64,000 bases of DNA from DAOUTW01 sp964523575 (GTDB lineage Bacteria; Zixibacteria; MSB-5A5; GN15; JAAZOE01). Each line of letters opens with the position of its first letter. The first letter of the stretch is position 1. Shown in pieces: positions 28,819 to 38,260 of the stretch. The stretch lies in the NCBI GenBank assembly GCA_964523575.1, contig CAZGAV010000002.1, positions 1-64,000 on the forward strand, given 5' to 3'. The translations under genes were made by a program, and so were the position numbers. The notes beneath the pieces were generated by a model. The model saw nothing but the letters and a program-made list of their open reading frames with translations. It searched no databases and was not told where the DNA came from.

Positions 28819-29550
28819 TTATTGCCCGTTCGCCAGGCGGGTTATTAGAAACTCCGGCAACTGTGCTTTGCGCATTTTCTCCTGAGCCTTGTTCAAATCG
28901 TAGGTCAGCCGGCGATATTCAAAACGGTTGGTGTCGGTATCGGCTGTCAAATAACAGGCTTTCCGGTTGCCGTCGCGGGGCTGGCCGACCGATCCGACGT
29001 TGATAATATAACGACAATCCGGTGCGGCCTGAAAATCGTCCGCTTTTTCCGTTGCGGTCACGGTGCCATCCGGCCGGAGACAGAATACGCTCGGCAGGTG
29101 CGAGTGACCGACGAAGCAAAAACTCTGAGAGAAAAGGTCGAAATTTCGGACGGCGTCATCGACCGTCAATAAATAATTCCAGTCGGCGGGGTTTTCCGGC
29201 GTCGCATGAACGAAGTAGTAATCGAGAAAAGTCGCTTCCATTTCAAAATCGGACATCCGTTCCACCGCCTTGCGTTTCAATTCCCGGCGGGTCCAGAATA
29301 TGGACTGCTTGGCCATAACGTTGAAATGTTCGGGGCTTTCCAACCCCATCGCCACATAATCATGGTTGCCCAACAACTTGATTTCGCAAAGGTCACTGAT
29401 CATTTTGATGCATTGGTTGGGGTCGGCCCCATAACCCACGGCATCTCCCAGAAAAAAGACTCTTTCTATATTATGGCTTTCAATGTCGCGCGTGACAGCC
29501 TGCAGGGCTTCAAGATTGGCGTGCACATCCGAGATGATGGCTATCCGCAT
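28819..29550 (-). CDS. Calcineurin-like metallophosphoesterase
   Basis: 243-aa cytoplasmic two-metal phosphoesterase. All metal motifs are seen: IISDVHANLEAL, FLGDAVGYGADP, LLGNHDYVAMG and VGHSHLP. It resembles the YfcE/MJ0936-like group that includes phosphodiesterases and, in some cases, protein phosphatases. The gene lies between FHA and kinase genes with gaps of 3 and 17 nt, so it belongs to one transcript; a role in reversing the kinase's phosphorylation or cleaving a signalling nucleotide is possible but not shown. Confidence 0.92.
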   Translation of the reverse strand: MRIAIISDVHANLEALQAVTRDIESHNIERVFFLGDAVGYGADPNQCIKMISDLCEIKLLGNHDYVAMGLESPEHFNVMAKQSIFWTRRELKRKAVERMSDFEMEATFLDYYFVHATPENPADWNYLLTVDDAVRNFDLFSQSFCFVGHSHLPSVFCLRPDGTVTATEKADDFQAAPDCRYIINVGSVGQPRDGNRKACYLTADTDTNRFEYRRLTYDLNKAQEKMRKAQLPEFLITRLANGQ

Positions 29551-29553
29551 AGC

Positions 29554-30243
29554 TTACTTTCCCTCGACGAAGCGGAAAGTCGATTTGCCCACCTGGATGA
29601 TATCGCTGTTTTTCAATTGCACGCGATCGACAGCATCTCCATTGACCTTGCTTTTGCCCTTGCGGCCCAGGTTGACAAGGAAGTAATTCTCCTGCTCCCT
29701 GACAATTTTGGCCTGTATGCCCGAAAGCAGGAATCCCCGGGCGCGGACGTGAACGAATTTGGCCCGGCCGATAGTCGTTACTTCCCGATCTATTCTGAAC
29801 TCAGCCACCTCCGTGTTTTCCAGACCCAGAAGCACCGAACCGCCGGCCCGCGTCACTATCTCTCGCTCCAGGCGGTCATTTTCCACCAGGCTTTTCTGCC
29901 GCTTGGTGTTGAGAATCATGGTGCCGTCCATCTGGGTGGCGGGATCGGGGCTGTTGGCTTCATGGTGATATTCCAGGCTGTATTTCCCGATGGTGATCGT
30001 ATCGTTGTCCCGAAGCATTTCCTCGGCCACCCGACGGTTGTTGACAAAGGTGCCGTTTAGAGATTCATTGTCGATGACGATGGCGGACGTGTCATTAAAC
30101 TCAATCTGGGCGTGTTTTCGTGAAACGCCGCGGTTTTCCAGAACAATGTCATTTTCTTTGGTCCGTCCGATGCTGACCCGTTTTTTTTCGGTAACGACGC
30201 GCTCAATCACCTTATCATTGAACTTAATCACGATTTCGGGCAT
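29554..30243 (-). CDS. Tandem FHA-domain protein
   Basis: 229 aa, no membrane helix. The first FHA domain (residues ~1-90) has the phosphothreonine-binding residues: SIGRTKENDIVL, GVSRKHAQIEF, and ESLNGTFVNNRRV. The second (~120-228) is degenerate: TIGRAKFVHV and KSKVNGDAV remain but the SRKH-type motif is replaced by SGIQAKI, so it may be structural only. Start ATG is preceded by GGAAGGAG. First gene of the operon with the phosphoesterase and the CHASE2 kinase, and so a probable reader of that kinase's phosphorylation. Confidence 0.93.
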   Translation of the reverse strand: MPEIVIKFNDKVIERVVTEKKRVSIGRTKENDIVLENRGVSRKHAQIEFNDTSAIVIDNESLNGTFVNNRRVAEEMLRDNDTITIGKYSLEYHHEANSPDPATQMDGTMILNTKRQKSLVENDRLEREIVTRAGGSVLLGLENTEVAEFRIDREVTTIGRAKFVHVRARGFLLSGIQAKIVREQENYFLVNLGRKGKSKVNGDAVDRVQLKNSDIIQVGKSTFRFVEGK

Positions 30244-30317
30244 CGCAAGCTCCTTCCTGAAACATAGTCGGGCGCCAGTACTTCTAAATACCAGTCAGCC
30301 AAACAACTTATGTCATA

Positions 30318-30346
30318 TTGCAAATTTAGAGTTCTTCTGTTATAAT
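30318..30346 (+). promoter_or_regulatory. Strong promoter of dusB (leaderless geometry)
   Basis: TTGCAA (30318-30323), 17-nt spacer, consensus TATAAT (30341-30346). The ATG of dusB begins 6 nt later at 30353, where transcription itself should start; there is no room for a Shine-Dalgarno site. Confidence 0.65.
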
Positions 30347-30352
30347 GTCGGC

Positions 30353-31348
30353 ATGAAAATCGGAAACTTAAACGTCGAAGGGCGTGTCTTTTGCGCCCCT
30401 ATGGCCGGAATTTCGGCGCCTCCTTATCGCCTCCTGGCCAGGAGGTTAGGCGCCGCCGTCGTCTATACCGAGATGGTTTCGAGTCATGGGTTGGCCTATA
30501 ATGGAAAGAAAACCAAGGACTTGCTTGACTTCTCCGAGGCCGAGCGGCCTTTGGGAATTCAGCTTTTCGGCGCCGATCCCGAAATTATGTTTCAGGCTGT
30601 CCAGATTGCGGCTCAAGGGAAACCGGATATTATCGACCTTAATTTTGGCTGTCCGGTCAAAAAAGTCATCAGGAAAAATGGGGGAGCGGCTGTCCTTCGC
30701 GACCTGGGACTGGCCCGAGCCCTGGTTCAGGCCGCCGTGGCCGGAAGTTCCATACCTGTGACCGTTAAACTTCGTTCCGGCTGGGACGAAACAACGCGTA
30801 TTTTCGCCGAAGCGGGCAAGATTTGCGAAGAGGCCGGGGCCGCCGCGATCACTCTTCATGCCCGAACCCGGGCCGGCCAGTTCAGCGGTCGAGCCAAGTG
30901 GGATGATATAAAAATCCTGAAAGATACTGTCGCCGTGCCGGTAATCGGCAACGGTGATATCGCTGGCGGAGAAGACGCCGCCCGGATGATTGCCGAAACC
31001 GGTTGTGACGCCGTTATGGTCGGTCGGGCCGCGGTGGGGTACCCCTGGATTTTTCGCCAAATCAACCATTATCTGGAAACCGGCGAGAATCTGCCGCCGC
31101 CCGATTTCCAGGAACGGTCATCCGTTATTCTGGAACATGCTCGGATGCTAATGGCGACTTTTGGTGAGACGCGGGCCATGTTCAAAATGCGCCATCAGGT
31201 CGCCTGGTACACCCGGGGCTGGCCGGGGGTAGCGCGGATCCGTCTGCGAGCTTATAAGATAACGACTTTTTCCGATTTAGAAACCCTTCTCAACGACTAT
31301 CGTGACGGCCGCCTTTTGAGGTCCGCGGATAGCGTAACACCTGAATGA
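30353..31348 (+). CDS. dusB: tRNA-dihydrouridine synthase (DusB type)
   Basis: 331-aa flavoenzyme reducing specific uridines in tRNA to dihydrouridine. MKIGNLNVEGRVFCAPMAGI is the family start; EMVSSHGL, the FMN-site IDLNFGCPVKKV with catalytic Cys, KLRSGWDE, TLHARTRAGQFSG and NGDIAGGEDA follow; the C-terminal helical domain has MRHQVAWYTRGWPG. The frame is open for 121 codons upstream but only antisense to the FHA gene. The ATG at 30353 fits the family and lies 6 nt after a consensus -10, so the message looks leaderless. Divergent from the FHA-kinase operon. Confidence 0.95.
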   Translation: MKIGNLNVEGRVFCAPMAGISAPPYRLLARRLGAAVVYTEMVSSHGLAYNGKKTKDLLDFSEAERPLGIQLFGADPEIMFQAVQIAAQGKPDIIDLNFGCPVKKVIRKNGGAAVLRDLGLARALVQAAVAGSSIPVTVKLRSGWDETTRIFAEAGKICEEAGAAAITLHARTRAGQFSGRAKWDDIKILKDTVAVPVIGNGDIAGGEDAARMIAETGCDAVMVGRAAVGYPWIFRQINHYLETGENLPPPDFQERSSVILEHARMLMATFGETRAMFKMRHQVAWYTRGWPGVARIRLRAYKITTFSDLETLLNDYRDGRLLRSADSVTPE

Positions 31349-31558
31349 TACTCCCCGATGGCGAGAATCTTCTCTACGCCGGATAAATTCAAAAAATTAT
31401 TGGCCCGGCCGCCCGGAAATATTATATTCCCTGAAATTACCTCGACCGATTAGAGTACGGTCGGACAAGGAAAGCGATCGACGGGCAAAATGATTTAGCC
31501 GTCCGGTAATCGGTGGACGGAAAATAGATTATCTCCCCGGAAAGGATGATTGGAAATC

Positions 31559-32521
31559 ATGAAAATTTTGACCATTGCCGAGCAGCAAAACAATGTTCTA
31601 TCCAATGTCAGCTTCGAACCGATAGCGGCCGCCCGATCATTGGGGGGCGAAGTGAGCACAGCAGTTATGGGCTCCCAGACCGGCGATATGGCCGCCGCGC
31701 TGGCCGCTAAAGGCGCCAGGGTATTGTCTCTGTCACATGCCGATTTGAAATATTTTCAGGATGAAGCCTATGCCGGTTTGCTAAAAGCTCTGATCGATCG
31801 TGAGAAGCCGGATGTTGTCATCGGTTGCGCCACTTTCTACGGCAAAGCTCTGGTGGCCCGTCTGGCGGCTCTTTGCGGCGGTGGCATGGCCTCCGATTGC
31901 ACCGGGTTGTCTCTTGATGGCGATGCCATAAAAGCCCTCCGGCCGGCCTATGGCGGCAATGTCTTTTTCACTTTGCAGAATAATTGCGCCGCGCCGTTCT
32001 TTATCACTCTGCGTCCCAAGGCGCTTCCCGAGGCGGATGATGCTCCCGGCGGTGAGGTGATTAACGAAGCCGTCGATGAGGCGCTTCTGGCTTGCAAGGC
32101 CACCGTCACTGATCATATTTCCGAAGCCGGGGGAAAGGTCAGTCTGACCGAAGCCGATATCGTCGTCGCCGGCGGACGCGGCATTCGCGGACCGGAAAAC
32201 TTCAAGCTCATCGAAGAGATGGCTGACAGCCTCGGGGCCGCGGTGGGCGCCTCACGCGCTATCGTCGATGCCGGATGGGTGCAGTATTCGTATCAGGTCG
32301 GACAGACCGGGAAAACGGTCAATCCAAAATTGTATATTGCCATCGGTATTTCGGGCGCTATCCAGCATTTGGTCGGGATGCGTTCGTCGAAAACTATTGT
32401 CGCCATCAACCGCGACAAGGACGCCCCCATTTTCAATATCGCCTCCTATGGTATCGTCGGCGATCTGTTTGAAGTGGCCCCGGCCCTGACCAAAAAATTC
32501 AAAGAGGTCATGGGTCGTTGA
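31559..32521 (+). CDS. etfA: Electron transfer flavoprotein alpha subunit
   Basis: 320-aa FAD-binding alpha subunit of ETF, which carries electrons from acyl-CoA and related dehydrogenases to the quinone pool or takes part in bifurcation. The N-terminal domain starts MKILTIAEQ; the C-terminal FAD domain shows SRAIVDAGWVQYSYQVGQTG and YIAIGISGAIQHLVGM, then NRDKDAPIF. ETF is a heterodimer and etfB usually adjoins etfA, but no beta subunit is encoded on either side here. ATG 31559 is chosen; an in-frame TTG at 31550 is possible. 210 nt of non-coding sequence separate it from dusB. Confidence 0.93.
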   Translation: MKILTIAEQQNNVLSNVSFEPIAAARSLGGEVSTAVMGSQTGDMAAALAAKGARVLSLSHADLKYFQDEAYAGLLKALIDREKPDVVIGCATFYGKALVARLAALCGGGMASDCTGLSLDGDAIKALRPAYGGNVFFTLQNNCAAPFFITLRPKALPEADDAPGGEVINEAVDEALLACKATVTDHISEAGGKVSLTEADIVVAGGRGIRGPENFKLIEEMADSLGAAVGASRAIVDAGWVQYSYQVGQTGKTVNPKLYIAIGISGAIQHLVGMRSSKTIVAINRDKDAPIFNIASYGIVGDLFEVAPALTKKFKEVMGR

Positions 32522-32684
32522 AGTAACTTATAACGGCGTCGGTCGCAGGTGATGACGGCGGATTCCTTAATGTGTTCGCCAAAGCGGAAATAAAACCGGC
32601 CGATGATTTCATCGGCCATTCGCCTTCAATTGAGCGGGCTTCTTCAATCAAGCCGACTGAACCGCGAGGCCGCCGGCTTTTCCG

Positions 32685-33626
32685 ATGACACAGAAAATGA
32701 AAAAAATCGCCTCCATTGATATCGGCACCAATTCGGCGCTCTATTCTCTTTTTGAAGTCCGCGGGCGGAATATTGCCGGGGAATTATATTTCGAACGGAA
32801 TTCACCGCGCATCGGCCGTCAACTGGCGGGGAAGAGCCGAGCCCTGATTACCGAAACCAGTTATTCCCATCTCAAAAAGATAATGGTACGCAATATCCGG
32901 CATGCTCGCAGGAACGACGCCGAGGCGATACTCATCGCCGCCACCAGTCCCCTCCGCCGAGCTCGAAACGGGCGCGAAATCAAGAAACGGCTGGAGAGCG
33001 AATTGGGGGAGAAGATGGTCATCCTGTCGGCGGATCGTGAGGCTTTTCTTTCGTTTCTGGCCGCCGCGGGGAGACCGAGAAAAGACCGGAAGATGATTGT
33101 CATCGACATGGGGGGTGGGTCAACCGAACTGGTGGTCTATCGCGAGGAAACGCGGTTGGCCTTTATCTCGATTCCCGAGGGAGCCGTTAGCCTGACTGAG
33201 AGGTTCGAAACCGGGGAACGTATCAATCATAACGATTTTGAGATATTCGAGAAGTATCTCTCCCGGTATGACAAGAAAGCCCTTTCGATAGGTTCTCACC
33301 TCGATGCCGCGGTGCGTCTGGTGGGTGGGACGACCACCGCTCTGGGCTGGCTTAAGGATAACTATATCTTGCAAAAACCGCAGGGAGTTACGCTGACACC
33401 GGCCGACCTCGACCGATTCGTTGACCGGATGGCGTCATCGAATCTGGCCGAACGGCGTCATCTGCTGGAAATCGATAAAAAACGGGCCGAGATAATTTTT
33501 GCCGGAGCCTTTTGGTGCCGTTATTTGTTTAAGTTATTAGGATTAAATCGGGCCGCGGCTATCCCTCGAGGATTGCGGCACGGGATGGTTATGGACTTTC
33601 TCCGCCACGGGGTATTTACTGCTTGA
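32685..33626 (+). CDS. Ppx/GppA-family phosphatase
   Basis: 313-aa actin-fold (ASKHA) enzyme of the exopolyphosphatase / guanosine pentaphosphatase family. The two nucleotide-binding loops are SIDIGTNSALYSLFEV and VIDMGGGSTELVVY; PLRRARNG and the Glu-rich IPEGAVSLTERF are also typical. It is the short form without the extra C-terminal HD domain, as in many non-proteobacterial genomes. Acts on polyphosphate or (p)ppGpp-type substrates; which one cannot be read here. ATG 32685 or 32697. Stop is TGA. Stands alone. Confidence 0.9.
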   Translation: MTQKMKKIASIDIGTNSALYSLFEVRGRNIAGELYFERNSPRIGRQLAGKSRALITETSYSHLKKIMVRNIRHARRNDAEAILIAATSPLRRARNGREIKKRLESELGEKMVILSADREAFLSFLAAAGRPRKDRKMIVIDMGGGSTELVVYREETRLAFISIPEGAVSLTERFETGERINHNDFEIFEKYLSRYDKKALSIGSHLDAAVRLVGGTTTALGWLKDNYILQKPQGVTLTPADLDRFVDRMASSNLAERRHLLEIDKKRAEIIFAGAFWCRYLFKLLGLNRAAAIPRGLRHGMVMDFLRHGVFTA

Positions 33627-33787
33627 CTTTGAGAGTCAAAAGGATAGATTGGCACCATATCGGAGGCTGCTTATAGATATTAGTTAATGTGAATTACATG
33701 GTTGTCATAATGGAATACAGTTTTGGTTTGAACCGCCTCCCGGGCCTGTTGTCACGGGTGCGCGGTATTTTTTTGGGAAGGATTTAG

Positions 33788-36349
33788 ATGACCGGAAAAA
33801 GAATTCTCTGGTTGATATCGGCGGCGGTGCTGGCGCTGGTACAGCCGGGTTGGGCGGGGATGATGTATTCCGTCGATGCGCCCGATACCGGGCTCACAGG
33901 CAATTCCTTCGTTGATATGATTTATAACGACGGCTATTTGTGGCTGGCCAGCGAGCGGGGCCTCAGCTACTCCACCGACGGCGGCCTGACCTGGTACACG
34001 CGCACCACCGAAACCAATCCCGGGCTCAGCTCCGATGAGCCTTCGGCTCTTTTTGGCCGGACGGGGCAGATCTGGATGGCCGGTTCCCATTTTGAAATGT
34101 ATGATAACGTCAATTACCCTTTTGGGGATGGGATCAGCATGTCCACTGACAATGGCGAAAACTGGACCAAACTGACTCCCCCGGAGGCCTCCAGTTTCGC
34201 TAAACTGGTCTATGATCTGGCCGGCACGGAGAATGCCACCTATGCCGCTTGTTTCTACGGCGGCCTGATCGTCCGGCACGATCCCGACACCGTCTGGGAG
34301 CACGTGTATTTCTCCCCCGACGATTCACTCGACTATACCGCCGATCAATGGCCCAATCTTACGACCGGTCGTTATTATTCGTGCGCTGTGGACACCACCC
34401 ATAACGATACTCTGGTGGTTTACGGCGGTTCGGCCCACGGAGTAAACAAATTTCTATATCTGCCCAAGCGGGTCAAGCTGGGCGGCCTCATGATTTATGA
34501 TATTCTGCCGGTGGGGGGATACATTTACCTGGCTGGCGACGGGGGCGTTACACAGGCCGACAGCGCCAATCTCGACCAGATGTACACCGCCGACGCCACC
34601 AATGGCCTGGGTTCCGACTGGGTTAAAAGACTGGCCTATTTCGGCGGCAAATTATGGGCGGCAGTTTTTGACCCGGCCAACAACACCGGGCTGGGACTTT
34701 ATTATCTTGATAATCCGGAGTCCGAATGGACCGCTATCCGTGATAATACCACCGGGCCTTCCGATCTCTGGGCCCAATCCAACCCGGGCCTTTTTGCGGG
34801 CGAAAATGGCGGCATTTACGATTTCAATACTTCTCAGGATTCCGTATTCTATATCGCCGCCGGCGACAGCGGCGTCTATCGCTCGCTCGATTCGGGGCAA
34901 ACCTGGAACCGTTTTTATGTCGATCCCCTCGATACCGATCAGACGTCACTCCGCAATCAGGTTTATTCCATCGATGTCACGCCCGACAGCATTTTTCTCG
35001 GAACGCGGGCGGGACTGGTGATTGCGGTTTATTCCGAGCCGTTGAGTTTCAGCTACGATACCCTGGTGGAGTTCGCCGAAAGCGACACGAGCAGTTCCTG
35101 GGTGACGCAGGTTCGCCACATGGATAACGACAGCGCTTCATTTACCTATGTCGGATTGGAACCGCAGACCGACACCGGGTCCTACTCGACCATCTTCCTT
35201 GACCCAAATGTGGATTCTCTCGATTCGAACGGAACACCGCAGATGAGGGGCGTACAGATATTGAACAATACCCGGCTGAACAGAATCTATATCACCGAAA
35301 ATACCACCCTCCTTGCCGGTGATTTGGGGTTTTACACCAGCCCGAACTTTCCCAGTTCGCTTAATATTACCCGGCTGAACGTGTCCGACGTCAATCGCGG
35401 TCTGACTCTGGATAGTTATCGATTCCTGTGCGGCCGCTTTATCGGTGAGACGGTGTTTACCGGCTCATCGGGAGGCTATGCCTATAACGCCTATGAAGGA
35501 GACCCCCCGGTGCTCGTCTGGCATATCACGATCGCCAATACCGATCCGACCAAGCACGATCTGGCCGTCGGTCTCAGGAGCGATAACGTCAGGCTCCCGG
35601 GAAACTGGGTGGTCGCCTTGAGCGTCCAGGATACCGGCAGTAGTGAAGGGGTCCTTTGGGCCGCCTGCCGAGGCGTACCACGGGATACCACCAACGCGGC
35701 GGATACTGTTCAGCAATATAACGGTATCGGTTTCAGCACCGATTATGGCGATAGCTGGCAATTGGAACTGGCCAATGAGCAGGTTTGGAATTTTGCTTTC
35801 GATCATAACGGCGTCGCCTATGCCGCCGCCTCGACCGGATTGTATGCCGCGCCGCCGCCCTGGACGACGTGGCAGAGACAGAACATCATCGATCCGGTAA
35901 CTCAGGATACCATCGCGGCCGAGACTGAAGTCTTCTCGGTGGAGGTGACCGGCGACATTCTCTGGGCCGGTACCGAACTGGGGCTGGCTCGAAAGAATAT
36001 CGATCCCGACAGCAGTTGGAGTATCACCCGGACCTTCAAAGCCACCGAATCCAATAATGATGTCTTTGCCGCCCCGGTGCCTTATTCGCCCCTGAACAAT
36101 AATGGTCGATTGAGCATTCATTATCATGTCGATCAGGGGGGAGAGGTATCGGTCGAGATTTATGACTTCTCCATGAACCTGGTTCGCCGGATTACCGAAA
36201 ATAAGTATCGCGAAGGCGGCGGCGATTATTTCGAGACCTGGGACGGTTATAACGGCCGCGGCGACATGGTTGCCGTCGGCATTTACTATATTAAAGTTTC
36301 ATATTCGACCGGCGAGACCCGATGGGGCCGTCTGGCCATCATCCCGTAA
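33788..36349 (+). CDS. Secreted beta-propeller (BNR-like) protein with FlgD-like C-terminus
   Basis: 853-aa exported protein. Signal peptide MTGKRILWLISAAVLALVQP; repeated beta-propeller blades with Asp-box/BNR-like turns (YSTDGGLTWYTR, STDNGENWTKL, RSLDSGQTWNRF, STDYGDSWQLE) and WLASERGL-type blades like two-component-regulator propellers. The C-terminal ~90 residues form a FlgD-Ig-like domain (VSVEIYDFSMNLVRRI; ETWDGYNGRGDMVAVGIYYI). This ending is typical of FCB exported proteins, though it lacks the NPNPFNP start and the basic tail. No enzymatic residues can be assigned. First of three genes with two PorV/PorQ-like proteins 10-20 nt apart. GGAAGG precedes the ATG. Confidence 0.85.
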   Translation: MTGKRILWLISAAVLALVQPGWAGMMYSVDAPDTGLTGNSFVDMIYNDGYLWLASERGLSYSTDGGLTWYTRTTETNPGLSSDEPSALFGRTGQIWMAGSHFEMYDNVNYPFGDGISMSTDNGENWTKLTPPEASSFAKLVYDLAGTENATYAACFYGGLIVRHDPDTVWEHVYFSPDDSLDYTADQWPNLTTGRYYSCAVDTTHNDTLVVYGGSAHGVNKFLYLPKRVKLGGLMIYDILPVGGYIYLAGDGGVTQADSANLDQMYTADATNGLGSDWVKRLAYFGGKLWAAVFDPANNTGLGLYYLDNPESEWTAIRDNTTGPSDLWAQSNPGLFAGENGGIYDFNTSQDSVFYIAAGDSGVYRSLDSGQTWNRFYVDPLDTDQTSLRNQVYSIDVTPDSIFLGTRAGLVIAVYSEPLSFSYDTLVEFAESDTSSSWVTQVRHMDNDSASFTYVGLEPQTDTGSYSTIFLDPNVDSLDSNGTPQMRGVQILNNTRLNRIYITENTTLLAGDLGFYTSPNFPSSLNITRLNVSDVNRGLTLDSYRFLCGRFIGETVFTGSSGGYAYNAYEGDPPVLVWHITIANTDPTKHDLAVGLRSDNVRLPGNWVVALSVQDTGSSEGVLWAACRGVPRDTTNAADTVQQYNGIGFSTDYGDSWQLELANEQVWNFAFDHNGVAYAAASTGLYAAPPPWTTWQRQNIIDPVTQDTIAAETEVFSVEVTGDILWAGTELGLARKNIDPDSSWSITRTFKATESNNDVFAAPVPYSPLNNNGRLSIHYHVDQGGEVSVEIYDFSMNLVRRITENKYREGGGDYFETWDGYNGRGDMVAVGIYYIKVSYSTGETRWGRLAIIP

Positions 36350-36361
36350 CGGAGGCGGATC

Positions 36362-37336
36362 GTGAAGAAAACAGCGATTATATTGATGATTTTGATCGTT
36401 ATGCCGGCTGTTAATATCCTGGCGGGATCGGACGGCAAGGGCGGTCAGCCGGGCGCTTTTCGTGATCTCAGTCTCGGCGGGCGGCCGTCAGCTATGGGCG
36501 GCGCCTTTACCGCCATCGCCGAGGGCGGCGTCGGGTATCTGTACAATCCAGCAGGTTTGGCTCAACGGCGCGAATATGGCGCGGCCTTTTCGTACCGGGC
36601 CATGAAACTCGACCGCCGACTGGGATTCTTTTCCTTTGCCCTGCCGGCCAAGGAGGACGCCCGCCTGGGTGTCGACTGGCTGCATGCCGGAGCCGCTCCG
36701 CTGGCATCCCGTGACGAGCAGGGAAATATTATCGACGGCCAAGATATCTCATACAGCGAAAACCTCATTGGGGTCACCTTCGCCAAGGCTTTCGGCCATT
36801 ACACCATGTTCGGCGGCAAATTGTTCTATGCGCAGAACGACATCGCCAACATCAGCGCCTATACGGTTGGCGTCGATGTCGGCGGACTGGTTAAGCTGGA
36901 TATGCGGCGTACATTTATGGCCGAGGTATTTCCCCTATTGCAGTTGGGCGCTTCCGCCCAGAATCTGGGGGCTAATTATCGCTGGTCCACCGGCAAATTC
37001 TGGGAAACGCGCGGCAGTGATCAGGGAGCCTCCGTGGAAGAATCATTCCCGGTCGATTTTCGCACCGGGGCGGCGTTGATATCCCCGAATTCATATATAT
37101 TTTCCACCGATCTCGAAATCAATACCGCCTCTATGGTCAAAAGCCATTTTGGCGCCGAATATATGTACCGGAAAATATTATCGCTGAGGGCCGGGCTGGA
37201 CGATCTGCATCCGACCGCCGGCCTCGGCCTGTTCAAGAAATTCAGCGGCTTCGCGGCCTGGATCGATTTCTCATATCTGACGGACAAAGTCGATGAAGGA
37301 GACGATTTCCTGGTCTCGTTCGACCTGGTCTTCTAA
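36362..37336 (+). CDS. PorV/PorQ-like outer-membrane protein (first of two)
   Basis: 324 aa starting at GTG 36362 behind GGAGG. Signal peptide MKKTAIILMILIVMPAVNIL; then DLSLGGRPSAMGGAFTAI and YLYNPAGLAQRREY, the N-terminal mark of the UPF0164/PorV/PorQ barrel family; the C-terminus ends in LVSFDLVF with terminal Phe, as expected for outer-membrane barrels. Second gene of the propeller operon. By analogy with PorV it may help export or anchor the propeller protein, but this is inference. Confidence 0.85.
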   Translation: MKKTAIILMILIVMPAVNILAGSDGKGGQPGAFRDLSLGGRPSAMGGAFTAIAEGGVGYLYNPAGLAQRREYGAAFSYRAMKLDRRLGFFSFALPAKEDARLGVDWLHAGAAPLASRDEQGNIIDGQDISYSENLIGVTFAKAFGHYTMFGGKLFYAQNDIANISAYTVGVDVGGLVKLDMRRTFMAEVFPLLQLGASAQNLGANYRWSTGKFWETRGSDQGASVEESFPVDFRTGAALISPNSYIFSTDLEINTASMVKSHFGAEYMYRKILSLRAGLDDLHPTAGLGLFKKFSGFAAWIDFSYLTDKVDEGDDFLVSFDLVF

Positions 37337-37352
37337 AGCAAAGTAGGTTGGT

Positions 37353-38246
37353 ATGAAACACCTGAATGTGATATTGATATTTTTGACAACGGGTACCCTC
37401 TTTGCGGCCGGAATTACATCGGCGGGGGCCGCGACCGGCATGCGCAACCTGCTCAACCTGACTGGCGCGCGGCAGGTGGCGATGGGCGAAACCGCGCCGC
37501 TCTATGATCCCGACCCGTTCAATCTCGAATACAATCCGGCCGCCATCGTCGGTCAGTCCAAAGGCCGCGTCGGATTTTCGCATAACAGCTTCATTCAGGA
37601 CCGTAATACCAATTCGCTGGCCTGTATTTTCCCCGCACAGGGTCTCGATTTCGGCATTCATGCTCGCTTGGCCAGCGTCGGCGGTATCGAGGTACGCGAA
37701 GCCCCGACCAGCGAACCGGAATATATCGCCAGCGCCGACGAATTTGCGGTCAAGGCTTTTTCTGCCTTCCGGGTCGCACCCCATCTTCAGGCTGGTGTAA
37801 CCGTCGGCTGGCTGATGCAGAAAATCGACGTCGAACAGGCCTCGCTTATGGCCTTCGGACTCGGGGCTGTCTATTACACCAAATACGATTTCGCCCTGCA
37901 TGCCTCCGCCTCCAATCTGGGAGGCAAAGTCAAATTCGTGGCTCAGGAAGACGATCCGCCCTCGATTTACCGGGCCGGGATAAATTTTCACAAGCGGCAA
38001 ATATCATTGTCGGCCGACTATGTCAATATCAAGTCGGGCGATAATCATCTGCATCTGGGGGGGGAATACCTCGTCGCGGAACAGCTTTTCCTGCGCGCCG
38101 GGTATCAGACCGGCTACGACAACCGCAGTTTTTCGGCCGGGGCCGGTTTCATTTACAACAATTTTCGCATTGACTACGCGTTCGTACCCTATCAATCCGA
38201 TCTGGGGAATTCGCATCGCTTCACGTTAACCTATGCTGTCAGGTAA
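37353..38246 (+). CDS. PorV/PorQ-like outer-membrane protein (second of two)
   Basis: 297 aa with signal peptide (LNVILIFLTTGTLFAAGI...SAGA) and the UPF0164-like start LNLTGARQVAMGETAPLY and LEYNPAAIVG. Alternating beta strands follow, ending RIDYAFVPYQSDLGNSHRFT. It is paralogous in layout to the gene 16 nt upstream, but the sequences are clearly different, so the pair is not a recent duplication. The isocitrate dehydrogenase-like gene begins 14 nt downstream, possibly by read-through. Confidence 0.83.
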   Translation: MKHLNVILIFLTTGTLFAAGITSAGAATGMRNLLNLTGARQVAMGETAPLYDPDPFNLEYNPAAIVGQSKGRVGFSHNSFIQDRNTNSLACIFPAQGLDFGIHARLASVGGIEVREAPTSEPEYIASADEFAVKAFSAFRVAPHLQAGVTVGWLMQKIDVEQASLMAFGLGAVYYTKYDFALHASASNLGGKVKFVAQEDDPPSIYRAGINFHKRQISLSADYVNIKSGDNHLHLGGEYLVAEQLFLRAGYQTGYDNRSFSAGAGFIYNNFRIDYAFVPYQSDLGNSHRFTLTYAVR

Positions 38247-38260
38247 GGAGATCAACCCAC

